DNA of 64,000 nucleotides, taken from the NCBI GenBank assembly GCA_002197995.1, contig NGZR01000001.1, positions 14,527,501 to 14,591,500 on the forward strand, written 5' to 3'. Within the stretch, counting starts at the first letter, position 1. Each line of letters opens with the position of its first letter. Position numbers and translations under genes: made by a program. The DNA comes from Gaeumannomyces sp. JS-464. Its lineage: Eukaryota > Ascomycota > Sordariomycetes > Magnaporthales > Magnaporthaceae. Of the stretch, positions 23,701-35,483 are shown in pieces. The notes beneath the pieces were generated by a model, which was not told the origin of the DNA, ran no database searches, and saw only the letters and a program-made list of their open reading frames with translations.

Positions 23701-26700
23701 CCGCCACCTCGAATCGGCAGCCCTCGTGGTGGTCGCCCTGCTGGCCGCGGCCATGCTGGCCTGCCGCACCGGTCAAGTACCTGCGTTTGTGTGCGTGTGT
23801 GCACCCATTTTTTTTTCTTGTTGTTGCCGGCCCATTCGTCGTCGCCGCGTCTTTCCCGCCCTTTTTTTTTCCTCATCGGAACCAGACAGGTGGACAGAGA
23901 CGAGTTGGATGCGAATGGGGCTGCCTTTTTCTTCCCTCAGATCGAGCCAGTCCTGGCGGACGCGCCATTGGCAGGTGGTGTGGTGTATAACGTGTGGATG
24001 GTGCTATAGTTGTGCAACCACACACCTGCGACTCCCACCCACCACCACAAAAAAATTCAAGCATCCTATCGCCTGTGCCGATGCCTGCCTATATCACGCC
24101 GGATGGGACTGTGCTTGGTCGGGCAGCTCTCGCTGGAGGGTGAGAGGCGCGTCACGCTACTGGCTGGAGGCAGGGCTCTCACCCGCCTTCCGGTCCCCGC
24201 CCCGTCCTCTCACAGGCGAGGGACGGATGCAAGCACAGCGCGCGATGAGGCTTCTTTAGCACACTTGGCGGCTCCGCCTGCAGCTCCAGCGCAGGAGAAA
24301 AATGCCTTTGCAGCGTCTCCGCTGCAGCTTCTAAACGGACGTGCCTCCATACCTGGTTTAGTTCCTGGACCAAGACGTCAATTTATGTACTGTAGCTTGG
24401 GCTAGCCTGGCAGCTGGGGCTCGTCAAAGGCTGGAGGCCGTCAGTCCTAACGAGGAGGAACTAGCTGGCATTGATGGATGGAGTCGAGGGTCCAAAAAGG
24501 GGTCCCGTGAGCTTGCATGCGAGCCACCGCATCCCGCCGTTCTCTGCTGTCCTGCTGACGACTGAGTCGCCCATCCATAGAGGTAGCGGAATCTCGGGTA
24601 CGTGGAGAGCCATCGGGATGAGCGATTGATGGACGAAGAAGACGTGGGCTCCCCGGTGTGCTGTAGCGATTGGAAGCACACGGGGGGAAAAACGGGTATC
24701 GAGGCAGGCTTGCCTGGTGCCATCGATTACTCCACAGTTCCGCTACATAGTGCAGGTTGTGTGTCACAACCGGAAAAACCTCGACGGCTGCTTGAACGAA
24801 CCTAGGTGCCGGCTCGCTTGGACTTGCCTGGTGCTAAGGAGAAGCTGTCCTGCTGCGGTCGGTTGCTTTCGCAATGCGTGTGAAATCCATGCTGGCCGCG
24901 GGGCTCGGCGCGGGGACGACGGTGAGGGGTTTGGGCCTTGCTGACGTCGTTGAGGCCAGCAGGCGACCCATGTCCGTTGTAGCTGAGTCCCTGGTGGCTC
25001 AGCCTCGGACAAGCTATCTTCCTCAGCTGCCAGGTGAACCCAGGTTTGCTGCAGAAGTAATCCATCCGCGCACCACAGGGGATGACATGGGTCCTCCTCC
25101 ACCGCGCACGCTCTGCCCATCCGTCGTCGTGCGGATAAGGCTGGTTGGGTCTTGTTTCTGGTTCGACTGCTCGACTCACACAAGGGAGCAGGCCGGTGCC
25201 GGCAGACAAGCTCGCTCCGTGTTCCCAGAGTTCGGGCCGTGGGAGCTACCAGGCGGTGAGCGTTGCCCAGGGAGAGCTTGATTTGCCCTTGCTTGCGCTC
25301 CCTCGCTCTCATTCCTGGTTGTGGCTCAGTTTTCCGCCCGCCGCCCCCATCATGCGAAAAATGGGGAGGTGTGGAGGGCAGCCAAGGAAGAGGAACTCAA
25401 TTGGTAGGGAAAAACGGTCTCGTGCTCGCCTCCGTCAGGGAAGCAGCACGGATCGAGGAGCTCCAAAACAGAAAATAAACCCCCATCTTGGACTCGCTGC
25501 AGTGCGGACAGAGATCGGTGGGCCTCGTGTGGAGTCGAGCTTGCAATTGAGCTCTAGCATGCTTCCATTTTTGAACTGTTGTGTCGTTCCATCCATCGCC
25601 CAATGCCTGTCCGTTTGAGGACGTGCCAGTGCAGGACGACGGGGATGCACGCACGCACTAAAAAGGACGCAGTCAAGGAAGATGGGATGGGATGGATCTC
25701 AGATGGGGCAAACAGCTGCACGGGACGACGAGTGCCAAGATCAAACATCCGCTCCGGCTTGATTTCGCCTGGGACCAGCACTGGAGGTGAACCCAGAACG
25801 GGGACTTCTTTTGTTCCTCTTCTGCAAGAACCTTGGCTCCATCCGGCCGAGGGCCTGGTGCCGGGTCTCGCTACGAAGTCACTGAGGCCTATCTAGCTAG
25901 GGCCATGTGCATGGTCTCAGGAGCCTGCAAGGAACCTCGAGGATGAGTTGAAAAGTGGCCTGCGAATGGGTCGTCACTTGCCTTGAGCCAGGCCGGCGAG
26001 ACAGCCCGGCACACCAGCCAGCAACATGGGCCGACTTTGATAGCTGGTGTCGCGGAGAGCTTCCCATCCAGGTATGTCGTTTTTGTTGTCGGTGTTGGCG
26101 TGCGCCAGACTGACCTCATCTGGCAGAGACCAAAACAGAGGCCCGTAAATCCGGCCAAAACAAACATTGATCATTGACGCGCGTGTTCGCCCAGATGGGG
26201 AAGATGGGGAAGCAGAGCTCCTCCGTGGCACATGGGAGAGCTTACTACGTAGGCCGCGGTCGATGTGTCGGGACGGCACAGGCCTCAGCTGAGGCTTAGC
26301 AGAGCAGGGACAGCCCCGATCCATAGAAGCCTCTAGCTTATTGGAAATCTGCCGTGGACAGCTCACCGCCAGGACGCTACATGACCAAGACGACACACAA
26401 TCATGAAATGCCTGGTGTTCGGTGGTCGTGTGGCAGGTTCTGGAGAATCAGGGCGGCGGCGGCCAGCCAATGCAGCGCACACGCGTCTGCTCGCCGTGAT
26501 TGCTATCCATTGCGATTGTCATCACTGTTCTTGGTTGCTTTTTGCTGGCGAAATCCAACGAAATCTAAAAAAGAACACCGCGAAGAGAAATGACTCGGAC
26601 TGCGCGGGTGCGAATTGCCCGGACAAGCCCGACCTGCCTGGCGGACTCCCAGAATGGAAATCTCGGGGCGCAGAGTATGCACGGGCCCCTGGAGCGTGCA

Positions 26701-29247
26701 CGCAGCCATTGAGCGAGTGACTTGCAGCACCTGTTCACCCCCCTGGCACCAGCTCGTTGCCACCCGCCGCACGCCCGCAACAGCCTGGAACCGAAACAGA
26801 CGCCTCCACAAGCGCGGGGCGACCCAGCTGTGACTGTGAACGAAGAGACCAAGTCTGAGCAACCCTGGCGACTGTGGCTTGGTCCCGCTGGTGTTTGCCT
26901 CCTTTGATGTCCGGAGACTTCGGAGAGGGAATCACGGAATCCCCTATGCTGCAGTGTGTAGTGGACAGTGGCGTCGTTGGTTGGTCATGGCCCAACCGGC
27001 GGCCGTCCTCGGGAGCGAGGGTAGGTGTAGGTAGGATATCGTAGATATCCCTGGAGGTGCAAAGGCTTCCGAGTGGTTTCCAACTCTGACGCCCTCCCCT
27101 TGACGACCCAACAAGAAGAGGGCTGTCGGACGGTCAATCACATCAACTATCGGTTTGATAACCGCCGGTGTTTCGATAATCCTAACACCCCGAGCCGCCG
27201 ACGTCGCCGACGCCTCCCTCAGTTGAACAGGGCCACAGCCCAACCACGCCCTTGAACGGAACCGCTTTTCCCGTCCTTGCCTTGTTGCGTGACAGTCGAG
27301 TTGTGGCGCCTCTTGGCGACTACGAAACCCAACAGTCTGACAACCGGCGCAGAGACCGTCTTACCGCTACGCGTTCCCAACGGACCCAAAGGGCGTCGCC
27401 CGTCAGGCACGATCAAGTGCAAAGTGCAGGTTTATATACGCTAGCTTAGGGGTTGGCGAGCACGCAGGACCAACATCCTGAAAGAGCCTCTGTGCTGCTT
27501 ACGCTCCTTCGTGCCCCACCGCGCCGTTGCCAACAACCGTGGGTCTCGCACGCCAAACCGTCAGGATTCTGCCGGGCTGATTGAGGACGGTAAACTCGGT
27601 CAAATTCGCTTCCGTGTCGTGCTGGAAGCGAGTGTTGAGCCGGGAGTGACGGTAAAACGGCAGGAGCAACCTGGGTTGAGAGGATCGATCCGAGTGCTCG
27701 CCCGAACACGGCCTGCGCAGTAGGCCAGAGTACCTCTCGACAACTGGGGAGCTGCCACGGTATGTGTCTGGTACCTTCTGGACAGTCCCCTTCAAGTCCC
27801 TCCCATTTTCCCATGCCATTACCTCACCTCGCTCCAACGCGCGGGATCCGGCTGGTTGAGCCCTACAGGTTGCTTGCTGGCCTGGCGTCAGCCATTAGCA
27901 ATTGGGCGCATTGATCGATTCTTGCCCGTTCCATTCATTACCTGCGCTGTCCCCATCCCTCGCGGCTTAGTCTCGCCTGGGCAGGACAGACGCTGTGGAA
28001 GGGCGAGCCGCTGTGCAGCGGTGGGGCTGCAGCCAGCCGACGAGGGATCTGCCACTGACGGAGGCCAGCTGGGAGCAGCCAGCCAGGGTCCCTTTTCCAT
28101 TTTCTGGGCCCCGCCGTTAGCGTCATCGCAGGCCACTCAACTGACTTGCGCCCCGACAGGACAGGCGCCGTATCGCCTTTTGTGGGTTGCACGCCAAAGT
28201 GCACTTGGCGAGTGGACACCCGCCTGGGCTAGCACAAGGCCATTTGCGACCAGGCCAGCGACACCTCCCTCAGCGACACCACCTCCAGCAACGTCCCTCA
28301 CGCCTCCCGCTCCACTCGGCTGCGCTGCTTGGGTGACGGCGGATACCACGACGGATGGCTTAACTGCGAGGCCACCGCCATCCAGACTGACCGCATCGTC
28401 TCGCTCCATCGTAAATCCTCCCCATCCCCCAGACACCACCCCCCCTTCCTCCCCCAGGTTTGGGTTGCCCTGCGCGGTCGAGACCTGCAAAACAAACAAA
28501 CCAGCCTTGGGGTCTTGGTTGTTCATGTTGATTCATCACTGGCACAAACCATCTCGACTTTTCCGTCGCATCTAGCCCTTTTTCCCTCGTCTTCTCTTCG
28601 CTTCTTGTTCGCCCTCCACCACTGCCACTGCTACCACCACCAACTAGCCCATCCTTCTTTCTTGTTTGCTTATTACTCCTCGACCTTTCTGCCCAGTACA
28701 TACGACACCAACAAACCAGCACATACCAACCGACCATCCGTGCCTTGCCTAGGAGGACCCTTATTGCCTTCCTGCTCGACGACCCTCCATACTACAGCGA
28801 CTTTTTAATCTCTTTGACCATTTATTTTTGGCCGTCCCGTCTTTCTGCGCATGCATGCTGCCTAGCGAGGACCCTTGAGGACCCTTGCTGCCATCCTTTC
28901 TTCCCTCGAGCCTGATTGAATCTCAAGCCAGCAAGACCCTGTTTCAGCCCAGGGCACGGAACTCCCGGGCTCGCATTTGACCAGGACGGAGCACAGCCAG
29001 CCGGCGACGGCGACAACAGGCAACCTCGCTTCCCGCAACTCGCCACCGGGGTTTGATCACGACCGGTGCATGCGGAGACCATCTCTTAATACCGACCCGG
29101 GCCTTACCTTCTTCAGCGACGCATCACTTTACACCAACACCGCACGTTTAAATACCGCTTCTTTCACGCTGCGTCGACGGAAGTGGCAGCTGCGACACTG
29201 CATCCCGCCGCAACAACACACTCACATCTATCAGCAGCGCCGTCAAG
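20760..29247. other. Gene-poor spacer of 8.5 kb upstream of the J-domain gene
   Basis: Many ORFs of 60-240 codons overlap on both strands, but none has a recognisable domain, consistent codon bias or plausible splice partners. Base composition is mixed GC-rich with CT-rich tracts from about 28400 to 28830, which look like the transcription-start region of the J-domain gene. Simple repeats include (TGG)n near 20800-20825, an A16 run near 20980-20997, (GTAG)n at 21151-21176 and (ACTC)n near 23050-23064. A TAGGTACCTAGGCACCTA near-palindrome lies at 21696-21713. I found no tRNA. Confidence 0.5.
21151..21176. repeat. (GTAG)n microsatellite
   Basis: Six and a half perfect GTAG units. Related single or double TAGGTAGG motifs recur in other spacers of the window (near 5140, 57890, 61910 and 63090). 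Confidence 0.9.
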
Positions 29248-31170
29248 ATGCTGGAACCCCTACCTCCGGATCCGTACAAGGCCCTCGACCTGCCCGACAA
29301 TGCCCCGGCTGAAGTCATCAAGAAGCGGTACCGAGAGCTGATTCTGAAGTGCCACCCGGACAAGGTCCCCGAGTCTGAGAAGGCCGAGGCCACCAACCGC
29401 TTCGCTGCCGTCCAGAATGCCTGGGAGATCCTGGGCGACGCGGGCAAGCGGGAGGGCTACCACAAGCTCATCCAACACCACAAATTGGCCGAAGAGTTGA
29501 CGCGCCACCATCAGCCCTCGCGCGTCTCGGGAGGTTTCTACTCAAGTCCGCAGCCCGCTGCTGGCCAGTCGCCCCCGGCCTCGCACGCCTTCCCATCCAG
29601 GGGCCCGACAAAGTCGAGCTACACCTACCGCGAGCCCCAGTCGACGAGCTACACGCGGCAGTCCTCGCAGCAGACCGACTACTACGAGGAGTACCCGCGT
29701 GCGACGAGGGAGCATCGTAGGGGCAGCGGCTTCGACGATAGCTCCTCGCGGGAGCGCGAACGGGAGAGGACCAGGGAGCGGGAGAGGACTCGCGACCGGG
29801 AACGAGATCGTGATCGGGAACGTGAACGTGATCGTGACCGCGACCGAGAAAGAGACCGAGAGAGAGACCGAGACCGGGAGCGCGAACGCGAACGTGATCG
29901 GGATTCCGACCGTTACCGGGATTCTGACCGCTACCGTGAGCCAGATCGGTACCGCGAGGACAGGGAGTGGGAGGAGCGGCGCGAGAAGAAGATCGACAAG
30001 GACAAGCCGAAGAAGGAAAAAGACAGTCGAGATAAGAAGAAGCGGGAAGATGAGCTCGAAAGGATAGAGAAGCAGAGGAAAGACGACGAAAAGGCGGCCC
30101 GCAGAGAAGCGAGGAAGAAGGAGGAGGCCGCTGCTCTGAAGAAACAGCAGGAGGAGGATGAGAGGCGAGCCAAGGAGAAGAGGAGACAACGGAAGGAGCA
30201 AGAAAAACGGGATGAGGAAGACAGGCTGAGAAGAGAGGCTGAGAAGAAACTCAAGAAGGAGAAGGACAGGGCGGAGAAGGCACGCAAGGAGGCGTCAGTG
30301 TCGGTGGAGGAGATCACGGACGACATGGGCGGCATCCAGATGCGGGGGAAGAAAGACCGATCGAGAGACCGGGACCGGGACCGGGACCGAGACGTGGCTC
30401 GCGACGGCGGCGACCGCATCAAGGAGCGGTCCTCGCGCAGGCAGCACAGCTCGGGCAGTGGCGGCTCGCCGCCGTACATGGAGCAGGCGTCGTCGTACGA
30501 GGATGAGAAAGCCGCCAAGAGCAGGGCGATGCTGGGCACAAAGTACGCCCAACAGCTCGAGTTTGCATTCAGCCACGGCGCCGGCGGCCACAAGACCCAC
30601 GCGCCCAAGCTGAGCCGTGCTCATACGATGCAACCCGATCTCGACACATCGTACATAACTCCAGCAAGCTCAACCATGCGCAGCCCCGATGGGCGGCAAT
30701 ACAAGCTGCCGCGGTCCGCGACGATCGGCGTCAGCAGCATGGCGCGGGGGGCGAGCCACCATCACGGCCGGAGGGCGTCGTACGACGAGTACCCGACCGA
30801 CGACCACGACAGCGCCACCTACGTCAACCTCCCGGGCTCGCCTTTCCGGGCCGCCAAGACAGTCAGGCACATCGACCCGATAACCGCGTCGACGTCCTAC
30901 TACGGCGAGCCAATCACGTCGAGCTACGGCATTGAGACTGCCAAGTATGGCGAGTGGAATGTGCCGGCGTCGGAAAGCAGGAGGTACCGCAACGGCGCCA
31001 CCTACTCGGCGGGTACTGAGCGGTTCTGCCTGTCAGCTTGTTGGTCGCCCACACGCCATCCGCTCACGAAGTCCTTTCCCAGTCTTTCCTTGTTTTTGAC
31101 TTCCACTCCTGTCGAACCACGGATACAATATAACGGCGCGCGGGTCTCTCTCATGGGTTGGCGTGGATAA
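29248..31170 (+). CDS. J-domain (DnaJ/Hsp40) protein with long RE/RD-rich tract
   Basis: A single open frame of 640 codons starts at the first ATG. Residues 8-75 form a J domain with the catalytic HPD at 36-38, which stimulates Hsp70 ATPase. There is no G/F region, zinc finger or DnaJ C-terminal domain, so it is a class C (type III) J protein. After a Ser/Tyr/Gln-rich linker comes an Arg/Glu/Asp repeat (about residues 165-250), then a Lys/Glu-rich predicted coiled coil (about 250-350). A Ser/Tyr-rich tail carries many short SYG/SYY and SAT-like motifs. Charged RE/RD tracts are common in nuclear RNA-associated proteins, so a nuclear role is possible, but this is inference. The last 45 residues read like UTR or intron sequence, so a 3' intron starting near GTACTG at 31014 is possible. 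Confidence 0.85.
   Translation: MLEPLPPDPYKALDLPDNAPAEVIKKRYRELILKCHPDKVPESEKAEATNRFAAVQNAWEILGDAGKREGYHKLIQHHKLAEELTRHHQPSRVSGGFYSSPQPAAGQSPPASHAFPSRGPTKSSYTYREPQSTSYTRQSSQQTDYYEEYPRATREHRRGSGFDDSSSRERERERTRERERTRDRERDRDRERERDRDRDRERDRERDRDRERERERDRDSDRYRDSDRYREPDRYREDREWEERREKKIDKDKPKKEKDSRDKKKREDELERIEKQRKDDEKAARREARKKEEAAALKKQQEEDERRAKEKRRQRKEQEKRDEEDRLRREAEKKLKKEKDRAEKARKEASVSVEEITDDMGGIQMRGKKDRSRDRDRDRDRDVARDGGDRIKERSSRRQHSSGSGGSPPYMEQASSYEDEKAAKSRAMLGTKYAQQLEFAFSHGAGGHKTHAPKLSRAHTMQPDLDTSYITPASSTMRSPDGRQYKLPRSATIGVSSMARGASHHHGRRASYDEYPTDDHDSATYVNLPGSPFRAAKTVRHIDPITASTSYYGEPITSSYGIETAKYGEWNVPASESRRYRNGATYSAGTERFCLSACWSPTRHPLTKSFPSLSLFLTSTPVEPRIQYNGARVSLMGWRG
29740..29990 (+). repeat. 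Coding minisatellite for RE/RD/RY dipeptides
   Basis: About 250 nt inside the J-domain gene are imperfect CGNGA(C/G) hexamers encoding alternating Arg-Glu and Arg-Asp, ending in DRYR(D/E) units. A shorter GACCGG repeat near 30365-30395 encodes another RDRDRD stretch in the same protein. Confidence 0.85.
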
Positions 31171-33519
31171 CTCATTTTTCCTTGGGAACTTTCGTTTTTC
31201 CAACTGTTCGTTTACCTCTCGTTGGGGACGGAGTATACACGGACGTGCCTTCTTTTCCATCTCCTTGCATCTGGTCCAGCCGGATATCTTTCGAGCGATT
31301 GCTTCGGGCTGCTGATTCCCTGATCGATCTTGCTCATCTGGGGTTCATTTTCCCAGGTCTGTTCTGCCATCTGTTTATCTTTTTCTGTTTAGTAGCATCT
31401 GCCATCCTGCGGATACGGCTTACTGTATGACTTTATGTGAATCCGAATTCTATCCCACCGTCAACGAGATTCTTCCAAGTGCGAGAAGGCGTGATCGGAG
31501 AGCCGTCGTGGCATTCTGTATGCCAGATGGGATGTGGTGCAGTCCGGGGACAGAAGAGTGTGGATGGTGACAAGGAGAGCGAGGCTTCATGGTGCCGGGA
31601 GGTGCGTATGGAGCCAGAAGCTTTATTTAAACATGACTTCGGTCATACCATCAGAGGTCTTAGCTATGTAGATTATGGGCCTCGTCTGCCTGGTTTTTCC
31701 ACACATTGTTGGAGCCGGACAGCCAGATCCCCCGGACGCTCCAGGCTCCCCTCCCTCGGTGAATGACAAGGAAAGAAAGCAAAGGTGTTCTCGTGGGCGG
31801 CTGCCTTGGACACGGCCCCCATCTCTGCGCGACCCTCCCTACTCGGTGACCTCGGGCAACACTGTTGCACTGCTGTGTTTGTGTGTGTGTGTGCACGTTG
31901 TACCTTGTCCAAGGCAGAAAAAACAGGCACAAGGTTTTTTTTTCGCCCTGTGCTATAGCGGGTAAGTATTATGTGGCAAAATGACCGAGACAGAGATTAT
32001 GAGGGGAAGGTGAACGGAGAACGAGGGAGGAAGAGGAGAAAAAATCGGGGGGGGGGTTCGCGGTCATCCAAGAGTCGTGTTGCCCTGCTTCGGAAGGCCT
32101 CACACGAGGTGGTCTGCGCCTTGTTCGTGCCTTGGATGACGGACGACCAATATCCATCGGCAGCATCAGCAGCGGCGGCAGCGTATGTAAGCCGGGCCCC
32201 ACCGCCGGACTTGTCCGCTGTGCGCTGAGCGGGCGGAGCGATGAGGGCGCCGGCGGGCCTATGCGGTTTCCTGCGCGGATTACGAGGGAGAAGGATAATG
32301 TGGAAGCGCGAGAGACTGGGAGAATGTCTCGTGAGTCTGGCCGGCGCGGGGGGGAAGAGGGGTGATTCGGGGAAATCAGGGCATGGCACCTGACTTGGCC
32401 GCGCAACTGTCCGTGTTGGCCGCTCAATCCGACCGACACGAGGCAGCATCAGGCTTGTTTGGTTTGGTCTGCGAGCTTGGCCTGTATGTACCACTTGCAC
32501 CACCTTGATGTGATGTCATCATGGGCGGGCATGCACACCCACATACACACACCACGCGACAATGCCCGACCTTTCGGCGTTGATGTGAGGAAAACCGAAG
32601 AAGGAAAAAAAAGAAAAAGGAAAAAAGAAAAAGGAAAAAAAAAAAAATACCGAAACCAAAAAAACACCTAGCCACCGGAGATGGACGACACTTGCAGCTG
32701 TGGGGGAGAGACATTCGGGGACGGTAGAGGGAACACGCGGCCGTTTCGGCGCCGAGGTAACTGTTACATGAAAAATGACATAAACCAGAGAACAAAAATC
32801 CCGTTCGTCCAATTTAATGTACGCCCCATGACGCGCAACATATGGGAAAGCCGCACCATCCCTCCCATCCATCCATCCATCCCGTCGGGCCACGATCGAG
32901 GGACAGAGAAAGAAAGCACAGAAAGCTGGGCATGTTTTTTTTTTTTTTTTTTTTGGTCGACGAGGCGCCGGCTCCCTGCATGGGCATGACGACTGAGGCA
33001 CTGAGGCCGCTCGGCCTCGGGGCGGCCGCTCAAAGAGCGGCCCGTGGGGAAGCATAGCTAACTGCCCTGGTGGCTGACAAAGTCCGGAACTGGCGGTGAC
33101 TTCATCTTGCAACAACACCAAGACAAGATTTCATTGGCGGCAGGTGACATCACAAAAAACAATGAGAGAGAGTACCAGAGATCTGATTTACTACGGCCGT
33201 ATTCTGTTACTTGCAGCTGATTTTTATTTTTGTGTCTATATACTTACACATATGCACTAGCTTAGCGAGGAGATAACGAGGGGGGTATTTAAAGCTGTCT
33301 AAGGAAATGCGAGGGTGAAAAAACGAAGGCAGGGGATCATCTAGCGGGGTATCCGGGGGCGCTTAACCCAATATTTGTACTTGTGTGATTGTTTGCAAAG
33401 GAAAAAGAGAGGCCCTGAGACACAGGGTGTGTATGTGACGGCGTGCTTGTGTGTGCTACGTCCTAGGAAGTGGAATCAACAGACTAAAGTCACCATGCTA
33501 GAAAATCGGTGGACACGTG
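31171..33519. other. Convergent intergenic region, 2.3 kb
   Basis: This lies between the 3' ends of the J-domain and sterol acyltransferase genes. It contains A-rich sequence (32595-32648), a T20 run (32935-32954), a (CATC)n-like tract near 32862-32881, and a pair of GC-rich hairpins at 33003-33042. It also has an AT-rich stretch around 33150-33260. No gene is supported. Confidence 0.55.
33003..33042. other. Two adjacent GC-rich inverted repeats
   Basis: GAGGCC-GCTC-GGCCTC (33003-33018) is followed by GGCCGCTC-AAA-GAGCGGCC (33024-33042). Each forms a perfect stem of 6 and 8 bp with a loop of 4 and 3 nt. The pair lies about 480 bp past the acyltransferase stop and just beyond a T20 run. A role in 3'-end formation is possible but unproven. 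Confidence 0.6.
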
Positions 33520-35483
33520 TTATACGAGCACGTAGAGCGAGCAGATCTGTGACGAGTACACCCCATTACTGTTAGCTTTTTATTGCTGCATGTTAGTATC
33601 GAAAAGGTGAGCGAACCACGGCAACCCACCAAGCTCAGGCCCAGAATCATGGAGCACCAGAAAAACACATTGTTGGCCGTGTGCTTGCCGCGAATCCAGC
33701 GGGTCCGCTGCAGCGCAAAGATGGGGAGCTGCAGCATCTGGCAGATGAAGCCGTACCCGCGCAGCTTCTTGGTGATGCAGGCCATGACGATTTCGTGGCC
33801 GATGGCGCTGATGAGGAACGTGATGAGCGTGGCGAACGGCTTCCCGATGTGCGGGCGGCTGGCGCTGTAGACGTGGCGGCGCAAGAAGGCGTAGACGGGC
33901 ACGTTCCACTCGCGCGAGAACTCCATCCAGTCGGTGCTGTTCCACCAGTCGGCGTAGAAGTGGCGGTCGGCGAAGAGGGTGATCTCGGCGCACGCGCCCA
34001 GCACGTACTCGAAGATGACGAGGAAGACGAGCAGGAACGTCATCATGAAGGGGAACAGCAGCCACGAGATGGTCTCCGCCAGGATCAGGAGCGTCTCCGA
34101 CGCCGAGCCTGTGGCTACCAGCCGGTGCGACGACTCGACCAGCACCGGCAGGATGAACTCCTCGCTCACAATCGTCAGCAGGAAGATGCAGCCAAAGACG
34201 GCCGCGATCTTGGAGATGAGCGACTGCCAGTCCACCTTTGTGGTGCGGGGGTACTCGAGCTCGTAGCACAGCGTCGGGCAGACTAGGAAGTCGAGGTAGT
34301 TGGCCCACGTCAGGTTGCGCGGGTACGCCGTGTTGCCCATGGGGCTGGTCAGCTCGCGTGCCAGGTCCTCGCGCAGCTGCAGCACGTCGTCGTCGTCCCC
34401 GTCGACGTGCCAGTCGCCGCCCTCGCGCTTGTCCACATCGCTGCTCAGCACCGGGGACGAGCCGCTCGCGTCCGCCACCTTGGCCGCCACCGCATCGCCG
34501 ATGCTCCCATAGGGGGCCGGGGCGGTGGTGCGCTTGGGGCTCGCCACCTTGATCTCGCTGGGGTACACGTAGGCGGGGGCTTTTGAGGCGGTCGAGGGGT
34601 GGTCGAGGGCGCGCAGACGCTTCTCCGTCTCGCACAGGTGGCCGTTGTAGAACGAGTACGAGTGCATCTTCATCAGCAGCACCATGGTGTGCAGCAGGAA
34701 GAAGACCTGGGCGGTCCAGGTCCAGTCGAGCAGGAAAGGCACGGCGATCCAGAGCGACAGCCAGAGGACTTGGTAGATGCTCATGATGGCCATGCCGCCA
34801 CGGGCCCAGGTCATCAGCGAGCCGGCGGGGGCGGCGCGGAAGACGTGGTGCAGCGGCAGCGAGATGGCCGTGGTGGAGACCATCAGGAAGTCGGCCAGGG
34901 CCAGCTCCCAGACCTTGACGGTGAACAGCCCCCAGATCTGGACGCGCATGGGGTAGCCCGTGTCCTTGATGTTGCGCAGCATCGTGGTGATGGCCATGAT
35001 GGCGAGGCCGATCCAGAACAGGTTGAAGAAGCCATGGAAGTCGCGGTAGTCGCTGTTGGGATCGAGGTGCGAGAGGCGCGACTCGAAGTTGGTCGTCGGG
35101 AAGAGCCGTCGGCGCTGGGCGTCCTTGGTCTGGAGCTGGAGCTCGCGGTGCTCGCGGCGCACCTGCTTGCGCGCCGAGGAGAGGATCTTAACCGACGGCG
35201 GCGCATCGGCAGGAACGGGGGTGGATCGGCCGCTGCTGTGTTGAGGGAAAGGACCAGTCAGCGACGGGCGGCAGGCCACAATGCGCAAAGCTTTGGGGCG
35301 GCTCTGGACATACCTAATGGTTGTGCCATCGTCCTGGGGGGTTTCGAGGTATGTGCCGTTGGATGAGGCGTTGCTCAGCTGGGACAGCTGCGAGTGCACC
35401 GGCTTCCGTGGACGTGGGCGGAGGACGTGGTCATTGTCCTGGTCGTGGACGCCGTTAGGAAGCTCGACGGACGTGGCAGCCAT
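33520..35483 (-). CDS. ARE2: Sterol O-acyltransferase (MBOAT family, ARE1/ARE2-like)
   Basis: The exons are 35483-35314, 35235-33630 and 33546-33520, giving 600 aa. The last exon has only nine codons and ends the protein with ICSLYVLV; its 83-nt intron contains a perfect TACTAAC. The enzyme esterifies ergosterol with acyl-CoA in the ER membrane, supplying sterol esters for lipid droplets. Visible features are a long cytosolic N terminus, multiple hydrophobic segments from about residue 150, the signature FYADWWN, the active-site His in ISAIGHEIVMA, and a hydrophilic Asp-rich loop (VDGDDDDVLQ). The start is the first in-frame ATG (MAATSVELPNG); upstream codons in the frame lack ATG. No frame break occurs. 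A diacylglycerol acyltransferase role cannot be excluded, but the length and FYxDWWN context fit the ARE type better. Confidence 0.9.

Noticed and set aside
27856..28575. A 239-codon open frame on the plus strand
   Set aside because: It starts and ends without conserved sequence and lies in the probable promoter and leader of the J-domain gene.
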